Assembly (NCBI GenBank): GCA_034620365.1
Contig: JAQGEQ010000017.1
Location: 62,001-126,000, forward strand
Length of the DNA: 64,000 bases
Direction of reading: 5' to 3'
DNA from: Pegea sp. RAD2-039
Taxonomy: Eukaryota > Chordata > Thaliacea > Salpida > Salpidae
Below the pieces are notes generated by a model, which saw only the letters and a list, made by a program, of their open reading frames with translations, did not search any database and was not told the DNA's origin. The stretch's first letter is position 1, and every line of letters starts with the position of its first letter. Shown in pieces: positions 14,315 through 24,954 of this stretch. The translations under genes and the position numbers were made by a program.

Positions 14315-14590
14315 GCTGGTTGCTGATTGGTTGGTTGCTGATTGGCTGGTTGCTGATTGGCTGGTTGCTGATTGGTTGGTTGCTGATTGGTTGGTTGCTG
14401 ATTGGCTGGTTGCTGATTGGTTGGTTGCTGATTGGTTAGTTGCTGATTGGCTGGTTGCTGATTGGTTGGTTGCTGATTGGCTGGTTGCTGATTGGCTGGT
14501 TGCTGATTGGTTGGTTGCTGATTGGTTGGTTGCTGATTGGTTGGTTGCTGATTGGTTGGTTGCTGATTGGTTGGTTGCTGATTGGTTGGC
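14315..14590. repeat. minisatellite, 15-bp unit, about 18 copies
   Basis: The unit is TTGCTGATTGGTTGG, with T/C variation at one position (GGTTGG versus GGCTGG). The period is a multiple of three, so several frames stay open and would read as pentapeptide repeats (NQQPT on minus, VADWL on plus); I regard these as by-products. Every unit contains CCAATCAG on the minus strand, the core of an NF-Y CCAAT box. The array ends about 60 bp beyond the ULK3 stop codon. Confidence 0.93.
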
Positions 14591-14646
14591 TGATTCATAT
14601 TTTGCTGACTTTTGAGCCTAGATTTCATTACCAAATAAGATTAATT

Positions 14647-17075
14647 TCAAATGACGTCATAAACACGATAGCGCCTTGTAGCGGTTGAACCAACCAATAG
14701 AAAACTTTTAAGAGATTCAGCGTGTTGCAGATAGCTATCGATGTAATCAGAAAGAAGTTTTTGATTATTTGGAGCTGAAAAAAAGATGAAGATGAAGAAA
14801 AGAGACACATGAAGAAATCGGATCAGAAAAAAGATGATTTTTTTACCAGGAAGAAACGCGAGAAGAGCTTCGATTCCAGTTTCATACATCAAAAGTGACT
14901 CTTCAAAGCGATTCTCAGCTTCCTAAAGATCAATAGAAGATGAGGATCAGTTGATGATGAGGAAGACTCACTAATTGTTGCCCTTTTTCCAGCTGATCCA
15001 TTCCAATCTTCATCTCTGGATTTTGTGATAAGATAGCGGCTACAAGAAGAAGAAGATGTGACGTCATCGACTTGTCATGTGATGTCATTGACTTGTCATG
15101 TGACCACTCACCGCTTCGACGTCGTCTTTCGCTCGCATCTGATGACGTCATCATCTTTAATTGTTCCGCACGTGTGCAGTATTCATCGACCTGTGACGTA
15201 ATCAACATTAGAAACGCGCGATGACGCTGTTGTCATGGCAACCTTGCGTCGAAGATACTTCTTTTTTTCTGGATCAGTTTCGTCTGTATAAAGAGATTGG
15301 TAGATAGATGGTTGTGATGACGTCATCAGAGACTTACAGTAAATAGCGGGAACGAAATAGCGAATTGATTGAGAGTAGAGATGACATGCGCGAGCCCCAA
15401 GACCCTCTTCATCATATTGGATTGCTTTCTTGACTAACTCAACCTGAAAAGAGTTTCTATTTGAAAGATGATCTTCTATTTGATCTTTGAGGAATTGATC
15501 CTTACCGCTTTGTGGATGCAGAGAGGAGAGGGTTTATGTTGAAGATCAATAAAAGGATGCTGAAAGAAGTCCTGAAAAGAGATCCGTTCTTCGGGATCAT
15601 GTTGAAGAAGTCTTTGAAGAAGATCTCGACATTCCGATGAGATTGGAGGATTAGAAGGGATCTAGATGAAGAAGATCAGAGGAGTTGTCATCTGGATGTT
15701 GATTTTACCTGAATTCGGTCTTGTTGAGTGATCTTTTGTAAAAGACGATCAACTGATGTTGATGCATACGGAGCAACTCCAAAAAGACATTCAAATAAGA
15801 TGACTCCAATTGACCAGAGATCAACCTGATGATGAAGATCATCATGATGAAGATTGAATGTTGTAGGATTTACTTTCGCGTTGTAATGTTTTGAAGTGAT
15901 GATTTCAGGAGCCATGTAAAGAGGAGAACCTCTGATAGATCGTTGAGTGTCTTGATTGATGAATTCAGCAAATCCAAAGTCTACAGAAGTTGATATGAAA
16001 TGAAATTTCAGATTGATAAAAGAACCTGCAAGTTTGAAGACTGGATGTTGATCTGACGTAAGAAGGATATTATGAGGTTTCAAGTCAAAATGAATGATTC
16101 CATTTTCAAATAAATATTCTAAAGCTGCTGCTGTAAAAAAAATATCAATTTTTTAAATCAAATATTTAATTTTGTGTTTTTTTTACCAAGTTGTTGAAGA
16201 GATCTTCTCACAAAATCTTCTGAAAGCTTCTTCTTGCTTCTGATTAATTTTGATAAATCACCTCCACCACAATATTCTAAGATCAGATAGATGTGAGATA
16301 AATCCCACTAAAATATCAAATAGTTTTTTTTTCATCTTTAAAATAAATTCTTGAAATATTGAAGTTATATTTCAACCAAATTTCAAGCCTCAAAATTTGA
16401 CAGAATTTTCTATGGAAGTACTTTTTTAGCTTTTTTAAAAGAATCCTGCTTCAGAAAAAGACCCTGTTTTGGATTTGGGATACTTTTAAATAAATCAGAG
16501 TTTATGGAAGATCATAGAAAAGAGAAATATTTATTTTTTGATTTGAAAATTTACCTGAAAATCAATTAAACTGACTACATGTTGATGCTGAATTTTCTTC
16601 AAAATTTCAATTTCTTTCATTAAGTTTTCAACTGAAGATTTATTTAAGGAGCTTTTCTTGATACATTTAATGGCAACAACTTCACGTTTATCGCTCGACT
16701 AAAAAAAGCAATAACTTTCAAAAAACCATAAATAATTAAGCAATATAATTGAAATAAAAAACATCATATTTATTTTATATAAATTGCCTTAGAAACATGG
16801 GCCTGTGGCGCAACGGTAGCGCGTCTGACTCCAGATCAGAAGGTTGCGTGTTCAAATCACGTCGGGCTCATTTATTTTTTTTTCTTAATCTTACAAACAT
16901 TTTTAAATAAAATATTTTTACCAAATCAATTAATCAAAAAAAAATATTCAAAAAACAAGAAATTATTTAAATAAATTCTCACATTTTTGAAAGCTTTATA
17001 AACAGTTGAATATGTTCCAGAACCTAACCTTTCAGTGAAAATATAACCTTTTAGTTTTGGTTGACCAGTTGCCAT
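14647..17075 (-). CDS. ULK3: Serine/threonine kinase ULK3, 13 exons, complete
   Basis: Exons (minus, 5' to 3'): 17075-16983, 16698-16555, 16307-16187, 16130-16026, 15980-15874, 15825-15709, 15661-15506, 15443-15338, 15283-15243, 15190-15112, 15039-14972, 14922-14847, 14774-14647. They give 1,341 nt, 446 aa, all phases consistent; human ULK3 is about 470 aa. The kinase domain starts almost at the N-terminus: glycine loop [18 protein letters not shown] lysine, catalytic loop HFDLKPHN (F in place of R, as ULK3 has a non-R residue here), DFGFA, and APE in the activation segment. The C-terminal part, from about residue 280, is helical with MIT-type repeats ([20 protein letters not shown]), which in ULK3 bind ESCRT-III subunits. 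ULK3 acts in the abscission checkpoint, autophagy and Hedgehog/GLI signalling. A tRNA gene sits antisense in intron 1. Confidence 0.96.
16799..16870 (+). tRNA. tRNA-Trp (anticodon CCA)
   Basis: A 72-nt cloverleaf. The acceptor stem is GGGCCTG/CGGGCTC with two G-U pairs and discriminator A. The anticodon stem is TCTGA/TCAGA around loop CTCCAGA, giving anticodon CCA at the centre. The D-arm (GGCGCAACGGTAGCGCG) and T-arm with GTTCAAATC are close to the canonical eukaryotic tRNA-Trp. No intron. A run of nine T's at 16875-16883 is a good Pol III terminator. It lies in intron 1 of ULK3 on the opposite strand. Confidence 0.97.
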
Positions 17076-17636
17076 TTCATCAAAAAAACTTCAACTATAA
17101 GTAGTTTAAACTGTTAAACATAAACAAAAATATCAAAAAGTGAATCTTGATTTACTATTTAGTAAATATATAGAACAATAAACTTATTAATTTATTAACA
17201 ACAATATATTTTCAGAATTTATATTTTCAGAATTAAATTAAATGTTAAATAAAGTGTTTATTGATACACAACAAAATTTGATTACTTAATTGAAAATAAA
17301 AAGCAGATAGTTAAACTTTTTGTAAATTATAAAAATAAATCTTTTCAAATTTGAAATAATAGTTTTACTACAAAAATATATATGTTTTTTAAATTATAAT
17401 TATTTAATAGTATTATAATAATATCGTTAAAATAATTTAATTTTATAACTTTTACTGAAAGCTGAAAATTAAACAAAAAATCAAAAATTTTTAATTATTT
17501 TTAAATAAGTAAATACTATACTGAGTTTTACTGTGTTTAGGGGATTTCCCTACTTACTTTAAAAAACCCAAAATGTTTCAACAATTTTATTGTTAGTAAT
17601 TCTGTAACTGCTGATTGTATTTTGTAGTATTTAATC
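17076..17636. other. AT-rich spacer upstream of ULK3
   Basis: Likely holds the ULK3 promoter. I see no gene or distinct motif beyond A/T runs. Confidence 0.4.
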
Positions 17637-18448
17637 TCTATATTTATTTATTTATTTATTTATTTCAATAAATGCGAAGGAGGGTATCTGAAAAGAGCAC
17701 CTCTCACTAACACACATTCTCACAAATAACATTTATTTAGTCAAAAATAATGAAAGCAAAAGATGTAACACATGGCATTTCGATATCACTCAAAGCATAA
17801 AACAGTGAACAATTACATAGAATGTTAATAATATAAGAAATCACAGTTTAGAAATGATAATTGTAGCAATATTGAAGCGCTTCAACTTCTGCTTGAACAA
17901 CGCGAGTGATTCTGACATGACAATGTCTGATGGCAGCTGGTTCCATGTACTAATTGTGCGGTGTGAGAAAAAATTTGCTCTGACCAATGTACCAGGTGAT
18001 ATGGGATTATTAAAGTGTAATGTATGTCGTCTGAGTTGATATAACATGAAGGACTAATAGAAAAGAAACCATCGAATTTAAGGTCAATTAAATTGTGGAG
18101 AATTTTAAAAATAAGAATTAAGTCGTATTTAACTCATCGAATTTCTGAAGTATCTAAATTTAAGAAGCTGAGACGATGTTTATAACTATCATATTTAATA
18201 TTAAGTTTCCTGCATACTAATCTCGTAAATGTGGCCTGAACAGATTCGATTTTTTTGATATCACTAACTTGATATGGCATCCATGCACTAACATTGTCAT
18301 CAAAAAATGGACATACGTACAATTTGAAAAGATTGATAAAAAAGCATGGGTTCTTGGAATTAAAGGTCTTTATAATAAGGAAGACAAGGTTGATTTATTT
18401 TCCAAAGGTTTTGGAAACATAATTGCGCTACTAAAGGTCAGATGATTG
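17637..18448 (-). mobile_element. 5'-truncated non-LTR retrotransposon (LINE), copy 1
   Basis: This is the 3' part of a LINE on the minus strand. It covers the region downstream of the reverse transcriptase palm (reading ...NVSAWMPYQVSDIKKIESVQATF...), the C-terminal STWNQLPSDI segment, a 3'UTR and a terminal (AATA)n tail, seen on plus as TTTATTTATTTATTTA at 17640. The frame is broken by stops, so it is dead. The same family recurs at 20.4, 23.9, 25, 33.6-35, 42.9, 47.4 and 52.7 kb. Confidence 0.9.
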
Positions 18449-18595
18449 AATTGTTTATTTATTTGTAGATTGACACATTTAACAAAAAGTTTTAAAATTT
18501 GAACATTATGTAAAACAAATGTTGAAAAATGAAGATAGTTTTATTAAAAATAGTTTGCTTCAAGTTACATTTTCAAAAGAAAATTTTTCAACGAA

Positions 18596-19849
18596 TCATT
18601 CAGATGTAAGTAGAAAAGGTTGCTTTGCTAAATTTTCAAACTTGAAGTCGTCTCCTTTTGTTATTTCTTTTTCTACTGCATTTACAAATTCATAGCACTC
18701 TTTGGAAAGTCCTTTTTTTAAAATTTCTTTAATTAATGGTGCGTTTGGAAATAAAATTTTCTCCAAGAATATCTTCATCAGTAATTCAAAGCAATGACGA
18801 TCAGAAACAGTCGATTCTTTCTACAAAATAAAAAAGTTTTAATGAAGTAATACTAATAAGTTGATTGTAACTTTAATGTGTTTGAAAGTTTAACAAATAA
18901 AATTTCAAATCTACAAATTCAAAATCTTTAAGAAACATTTACAATAAAACAATTAAAAACTTAAATTGTTTTTCCAAATAGACATTTTAAACTTTAAATT
19001 AAATTATTTTAAAATAAAACTGAAGTAAACCATTGACTAACTTCATTTAAGTTTGATCTTCCGAAGTCGATTAGTTTTGTTTCTAATGTTGTAGGGTCAA
19101 TTAGGATATTGTATATGGTGAGATCTCCGTGTTTGATTCCATTACTCTGAAGAACTGTCATCGTTGTCACGATCTGAATTCAATCGTTTCTGATCAAAGA
19201 CAGTTTTACGACAACTTCTCACAAACTATTTATATCTTACTTGTAAAATAAATTTTCGAAATAATCTTTCTTTATCTGGTTTTCTAAGGTTTCGATTATT
19301 TCTGAAAAATTTATCTAATCTGATGTACTTCTCATTGTACTCCATTACAATCAACATTTCTATTTCTTTGTTTATATTTCTTTCAAAATATTCTTTATAT
19401 CCGATGACACCTAAACCAAAAGTGTCAAAAATATTTGAAGAATTTTCAAAGTATTCGTTTAACCTTGACTCAAATAACTCGCTTTTTTGAAAGTTATGAC
19501 TTCCTTTGGTATTTTGACAGCATCAACTTCATGTAAAGAGTAATCCGAAGACACAATTTGTTTACAAGCAAATATTTCTCCAGTTTCTTTGTTCTTTGCT
19601 GATATTTTATCAATATTTATTACTAAGATGCTTGTTAAAAAATAAGTTTGAAAATAAGATAAAATTGACAATAGTAACTTCAACTAACCATTTCAAATGT
19701 TCGATCTTTTATTAAAAATATAATTTATCAAATATGGAATATTTACCTTTAAATACAACTCCTGTAGCTCCAACACCAATTTTTTCTTTCACATCATACT
19801 TTTCTAGAAATTTTTCGTTTTTAACATTTATTCTATCAACTTTAGACAT
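18596..19849 (-). CDS. Small divergent protein kinase, 5 exons
   Basis: Exons (minus): 19849-19747, 19598-19464, 19410-19241, 19173-19042, 18820-18596, giving 765 nt and 254 aa with consistent phases. Visible kinase motifs: glycine-rich loop IGVGATGVVFK near residue 22, the ATP-binding lysine in FACKQI near 46, catalytic loop HGDLTIYNILID near 152 and DFG (LIDFGRS) near 170. The catalytic HRD arginine is replaced by glycine and no APE motif follows; after DFG there is only a helical tail. The HGDL....N loop and the length recall Bud32/TP53RK, but the N-lobe looks like an ordinary Ser/Thr kinase. I call it a divergent, possibly active kinase of unknown pathway. Its start codon and upstream 780 bp are duplicated in inverted orientation at 23866-24672. 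Confidence 0.75.
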
Positions 19850-20635
19850 ACTTTTACACTTCGATTATTTGTAAAAGAAATTTTGAATATATTTTACTTG
19901 ACACAGATTCACTAATGAACAATAAAATTTTCAAATATTTTAAAAAACGAATAAAATGCGATGTTAGTTTGAATTAGAAAATACTTTACATACTAGATTA
20001 AAAAAAAACCTTAACAATAGAACTGAATATATAGCGAAAAAGAATATACTTTATATCAAATTTCCTAAATCTAAGAAAACCTTTCTTTAAAAATACTTTT
20101 CTCAAACTGTATGGCATTATTGTTTTATCTAAACACTTTAAACTAATTTCAAAAGTAGAGCGTTTTACAAATCATGTAGGAAACCCAGAGAAATTGATTT
20201 ATTAAAGGTTGTTTGTAAATATCTATGTTGTAAGTATTTTGTTTTTGAAATTTAATTCTGAAAAATTACAATACTTTTTTCAAAATGTTTTTATTTAGTT
20301 TCTAATATTGCTGTTTAAGAAACGTTAATTTTTTCTAAATGTCACAATTATGTTACTTATAACTTTTTCTCGTAAATCAGCTGTAAATTTCTAGAACCAA
20401 TACTCCATCAATGGATTTATTATTCAACGAGTATCTTCGGTCCTAGACCTTGGCATTACTCTATCATCAGACTTTAAATAGAATAATTATGTTTCTAAAA
20501 TCTTTGGAAAATAAATCAACCTTGTCTTCCTTATTATAAAGACCTTTAATTCCAAGAACCCATGCTTTTTTATCAATTTTTTCAAATTGTACGTACGTCC
20601 AATTTTTGTATACAATGTTAGTGCATGGATGCCAT
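19829..20635 (+). repeat. Inverted repeat A, left arm (807 bp)
   Basis: This segment runs from the first codons of the kinase gene through its upstream region into a LINE fragment. It is repeated almost base for base in reverse complement at 23866-24672. I placed the arm limits by comparing both copies by eye. Confidence 0.88.
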
Positions 20636-21265
20636 ATCAAGTTAGTGATATCAAAAAAATCGAATCTGTTCTGGCCACATTTACAAGATTAGTATGCAGG
20701 AAACTTAATATTAAATATGATAGTTATAAACATCGTCTCAGTTTCTTCAATTTAGATACTTTGGAAATTCGACGGATTAAATACGACTTAATTCTTAGTT
20801 TTAAAATTATCCATAATTTAATTGACCTTAAATTCGATGATTTCTTTTCCATTAGTCCTTCCTTCATGTTATATCAGCTCAGACGACACACATTACACCT
20901 TAATAAGCGCATATCATCTGGTATATTGGTCAGAGCAATTATTTTTCTCATACTACCTAATTAATACATGGAACCAGCTGCCATCAGACATTATCATGCC
21001 AGAATCACTCGCGTTGTTCAAGCAGAAGTTGAACCGTTATAACATTGCCAACATTGTCATTTCTAAACTGTGATTTTTTCTCTTTTTTACATTATAAACG
21101 TTCTATGTAAATGTTCACTATTATATGCTTTGAGGACTACCGAAATACCATTGGTTGCATCTTTTACTTTCTATATTTCTAACTCCATAAACGTTATTTG
21201 TGAAAATGTGTGTTAGCGGGTGGTGCTCTCTTCAGGTACCCTCCTTCACATTTACTGTAAAAAAT
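20395..21265 (+). mobile_element. 5'-truncated LINE, copy 2
   Basis: Same family as copy 1, on the plus strand. It reads from the segment after the RT active site (SINGFII, SSVLDLGITL) through NVSAWMPYQVSDIKKIES to the STWNQLPSDI region and the 3'UTR with GAGAGGTGCTCT-like and GGCACCCTCC-like words. The frame breaks near 20945. There is no obvious (AATA)n tail. Its first 240 bp lie inside inverted repeat A. Confidence 0.88.
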
Positions 21266-21536
21266 TAATCAACTGACTTATACAGTGACTTATATTTGGA
21301 AAATAAAACAGCAAAGTATCTTGCAGCTGATGTAAATGTTTAAACTTCGTTATCTTACAAGCTGTTGTCATTCGTAATAAATCTTGTGCTAGAAAGCGCA
21401 TATCATTAATCAATTTATCTTCGCTTTACTCATTTGAATAAGTATATTACTTTTTTACTGTAACAATGTAATTTTTATATAATAAAATGGAAATATACAA
21501 ACTTTTGTACTTTTTTCTATTTTTTGATATACTCTG

Positions 21537-21830
21537 TTAAAACCAGGAAAGCAATCCATAGACCCAATTAGTCCATTGGCAGCCATGGAATGGCGTCACT
21601 GGAAGAAAACTTTTACCATTTTCTTGGACAGGTGTTTGCCGAATGAGGACAAATGGGCTTGGCTTGCAACTTGTGCAGCCCCAGAGATGTACCAGTACTT
21701 TGAAAGCTGACTTATGTAGAAGCTGAAGCGACGCTGAAACGGTTGTATATAAAGAAACCAAATGAAATTGTTGCTCGTCTTCTACTACGAACAGAGAAGT
21801 TGAAGTCTTTCTATAGAAAACTTTCGGTGC
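21537..21830 (+). mobile_element. LTR-retrotransposon gag remnant, copy 1
   Basis: Plus-strand translation shows a W..WK.TF motif, a conserved PEMYQYF-like segment and, after a frame break, LYIKKPNEIVARLLL. This is the pattern of the N-terminal gag region of Gypsy-type retrotransposons (W+.WK..F ... YVKPKNE..AR..L). It has an in-frame stop and a shift, so it is dead. A nearly identical direct repeat is at 26553-26805. The long minus-strand open frame over it is a shadow. Confidence 0.6.
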
Positions 21831-22097
21831 ACTTTGGCACGTCTAGTCAAGAACTATGATTTGAAAAATGTCACGGTAGCAGAACATAAAAGAAGCAGTG
21901 AATTTGATGAAACTCAAAGAGAATGACCTGCAGAAGTACATGAAAAAATGTACAATTTAAAAGTAACAAACCTAATGATGAATTTTCAGGACTATAGGAT
22001 GTCTTAAGAAAAAAAACAATATTTACCACAACGCTTTGACTGAGTCTGTATATTGTCAGCTATAAAATAATAAATAAGCTTCTTACACATGTTTGTA

Positions 22098-23835
22098 ATA
22101 CAATAAATCCTTTATAAGAAGTAGCTAATATTTGCAGAGTTTGAAAATAGGTTCAAGTAAATTCAAAATCACTAAATGAGAAAACTGTTCTAAAAATAAG
22201 TTAAAGATTAATTAAAAATAAAATATTTTGAAGATAAACTTTTTCTTTTAAAGTAAACCTTATAAAGTGATATATCTGATTTTGTATATTCATTATCATC
22301 GAACAGACAAATTATTACAATAAGGTGTTTCAGGATATATGAGACAATGAACCGAATAAAATCTTGTCGGATCTTGTTGTGGTGTAAATGATGAGTTTTT
22401 CGTACTTAGATTCACTCTAATTTTCTCACCTGAATAACTCAAACTGATTTGTTTCGTAATATCTTCTGGTGGAATTTTCATCAAATAATCATAATGGTAA
22501 TGTGAATTAAAAAGTTTAGAGTTTATTAGAGGAATACCCAATCTATTGTTGATGATAAAACCAATCAAGCAATCATCATTTATACCTAATTTTGATCCTA
22601 GTTTTTGAAATTCACCATTCTCAACGAATACTTTCATTTTTGTAACAAGCGCTTGACTAACACAGAAACCACAACCACCATGAGCAAACCAATAGCTCAA
22701 CTTTTTACCATTTAAAGTTTGTTCCATTGGATGGTCAAGACTTGCTCTTCCAATATACCAAGATTTCTTAGAATCAAACTTGTTCAAAAACTCTCTAAGC
22801 TCATTGACATTAACATAATTATCATCATCCCAATGACACCACCACTTAGCTTCATTTTTCAAAAACGTCTCAATTTCCACTTCCATTTTACAATTTAAAC
22901 TTTTTGGTGAATGATCATTTGAGCAAGAAGTGGCAACAAGATGCCCATTAGTTTTATACTGCATGTTCAAGTCTTCTTTGTCAGTTATAAAGTAAGTTTG
23001 ATTTGCAACTTTCTGAAACCATGTCGACACAATCACTTCTGCTCTAGTATTGTGAAACTGTTTGCTTGTTTTTATTGTATTAAATATTTCCTGTAATTGA
23101 AGTTTAAAATTTTCATTAGTGGTGTTTACTTCTGATATATCAATTGAAGAATTTATTCCAGTAGGTTTAATCCAACTCAATTCCACATGGTTCTCATTTA
23201 CAATTTGAGTAAAAAATTTTAAATTCCAAACAATTATAATCGCAACAATAATAAATATTCCAAACCGTAATGTAGTTTCCATTTGTTTCATTATTACTTA
23301 CAGATGTATACTTCAAATCCTTTTTTTTTCTTTCTTTTTCTCGAAAATCTGAGTCAGTTCATAAATAACAAGAAGTATTTTGTGAAATTATATTTCAAAG
23401 CATATTAAAGAGTTTTCTGAAACATCAAAAATGTATAATTTGAAAATAAAGTCGTAAAGTTGAATAAACGTTTAATAAAAATAATTGTTTTCAATTAAAA
23501 CACAGTTTCGATTATAAAACAAAAGTTTCTTGCAAAAAAGACTTACATTAAGAAAATCTTTTTTACTTTTTTCACTCTAAAAAAACCACTAAGCACTTTA
23601 ATGTGTTTTAGTTAATCAAATATATGAATTCTAGTTATCATTGCAACAAACACTAAATCACCAAAATCTTTTAAATAAATTCTTTTCTTTCTTTAAAACA
23701 TAGATTGGTAGAATTCAAAACTATTTAAAGCTGCTCACTTGTAGTATTATCTTGTTCTTCATACAAATAGAAAACAAAGTCATAAACTGATAGCTGTTTA
23801 CAAAGCTTTACTGTTAATTATTTACTTTAGTAACT
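22098..23835 (-). repeat. Inverted repeat F, left arm, carrying a Fringe gene
   Basis: About 1.74 kb including the whole Fringe gene with its 5' and 3' flanks is repeated in reverse complement at 27181-28917. The arms differ by scattered substitutions only. The limits were placed by eye. Confidence 0.9.
22296..23291 (-). CDS. FNG: Fringe-type beta-1,3-N-acetylglucosaminyltransferase, copy 1
   Basis: An intact intronless gene of 331 aa starting at an ATG (23291). It is a type II Golgi membrane enzyme by layout: a short cytosolic N-terminus, a hydrophobic signal-anchor at about residues 10-30, then a luminal catalytic domain. The nucleotide-sugar/metal-binding DDD lies in CHWDDDNYVNV, followed by Fringe landmarks WYIGRASLDHP, WFAHGGCGFC and NDDCLIGFI. 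Fringe adds GlcNAc to O-fucose on Notch EGF repeats and tunes ligand choice. The second copy at 27726-28721 differs at about seven residues (e.g. HPM versus HPL, GFI versus GCI). The gene lies in an arm of a large inverted repeat. Both frames are intact, so both copies may be functional or the duplication is recent. Confidence 0.92.
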   Translation of the reverse strand: MKQMETTLRFGIFIIVAIIIVWNLKFFTQIVNENHVELSWIKPTGINSSIDISEVNTTNENFKLQLQEIFNTIKTSKQFHNTRAEVIVSTWFQKVANQTYFITDKEDLNMQYKTNGHLVATSCSNDHSPKSLNCKMEVEIETFLKNEAKWWCHWDDDNYVNVNELREFLNKFDSKKSWYIGRASLDHPMEQTLNGKKLSYWFAHGGCGFCVSQALVTKMKVFVENGEFQKLGSKLGINDDCLIGFIINNRLGIPLINSKLFNSHYHYDYLMKIPPEDITKQISLSYSGEKIRVNLSTKNSSFTPQQDPTRFYSVHCLIYPETPYCNNLSVR

Positions 23836-23865
23836 AATTAAACTTTAGACTAATTTCAAAAAGAT

Positions 23866-24672
23866 ATTGCATCCATGCACTAACATTGTATTCAAGAACT
23901 GGACGTACGTACAATTTGAAAAGATTGATAAAAAAGCATGGGTTCTTGGAATTAAAGGTCTTTATAATAAGGAAGACAAGGTTGATTTATTTTCCAAAGG
24001 TTTTGGAAACATAATTGCGCTTTTTAAAGTCAGGTGATAGAGTAATGTCAAGGTCTAGGACCGAAGATACTCGTTGAATAATAAATCTATTGATGGAGTA
24101 TTGGTTCAAGGAATTTACAGCTGATTTACGAGAAAAAGTTAAAGGTAACATAATTGTGACATTTAAAAAAAATTAACGTTTCTTAAACAGCAATATTAGA
24201 AACTAAATAAAAACATTTTGAAAAAAGTATTGTAATTTTTCAGAACTAAATTTTAAAAACAAAATACTTACAACATAGATATTTACAAACAACTTTTAAT
24301 AAATCAATTTCTCTGGGTTTCCTACATGATTTGTAAAACGCTCTACTTTTGAAATTAGTTTAAAGTGTTTAGATAAAACAATAATGCCATACAGTTTGAG
24401 AAAAGTATTTTTAAAGAGAGGTTTTCTTAGATTTAGGAAATTTGATATAAAGTATATTCTTTTTCGCTATATATTCAGTTCTATTGTTAAGGTTTTTTTT
24501 TAATCTAGTATGTAAAGTATTTTCTAATTCAAACTAACATCGCATTTTATTCGTTTTTTAAAATATTTGAAAATTTTATTGTTCATTAGTGAAACCGTGT
24601 CAAGTAAAATATATTCAAAATTTCTTTTACAAATAATCGAAGTGTAAAAGTATGTCTAAAGTTGATAGAACT
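23866..24672 (-). repeat. Inverted repeat A, right arm
   Basis: Reverse-complement copy of 19829-20635. It contains part of a LINE (23866-24110) and the kinase upstream region with its first seven codons (ATG at 24653 on plus). It then breaks off into LINE sequence, so no kinase body follows here. It begins only about 30 bp from the end of the Fringe arm at 23835. Confidence 0.88.
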
Positions 24673-24675
24673 AGA

Positions 24676-24776
24676 TACTTGGAACCCATATCACCTGGTA
24701 CATTTCTCAGAACGAATATTTCTCATACCGAACAATTAGTACTTGGAACCAGCTGCCATCAGACATTGTCATGTGC
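24676..24776 (+). mobile_element. LINE 3' fragment
   Basis: About 100 bp matching the C-terminal coding part of the local LINE (the GGAACCAGCTGCCATCAGAC stretch) on the plus strand, directly abutting the end of inverted repeat A. Confidence 0.7.
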
Positions 24777-24954
24777 TCATTTAATCAGAAAATGTTTCAG
24801 AAGCCAACTAATATTTTAAATCATTGCCTCACTTCCTACAAATATCTTCAAACTTTTTTCAAAGATGTATAAATCAGTTTTCTTTATATCTACAGTTTGT
24901 GAGTCTAATTTTGCAGCTACAAATGGCAAGGGAAGAAAAGGCGATATTATTCAC

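Larger units (their letters stand above)
12576..15325. promoter_or_regulatory. cluster of palindromic TGACGTCA (CRE-type) words
   Basis: The perfect 8-bp palindrome TGACGTCA, the CREB/ATF consensus, starts at 12576, 13190, 13299, 13413, 13479, 13859, 13943, 14124, 14652, 15059, 15143 and 15318, often extended to GATGACGTCATC. Some copies lie inside ULK3 exons (14652, 15143), so they may be a genome-wide favoured word rather than functional sites. Binding is not shown. Confidence 0.5.

Noticed and set aside
14308..14634. About 108-codon NQQPT repeat protein on minus and VADWL repeat protein on plus
   Set aside because: Open only because of a 15-bp tandem repeat; no start context, splice signals or flanking coding sequence.
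21537..21761. Minus-strand 74-codon frame, repeated at 26553-26807
   Set aside because: The plus strand carries gag-like motifs; the minus frame is its shadow.
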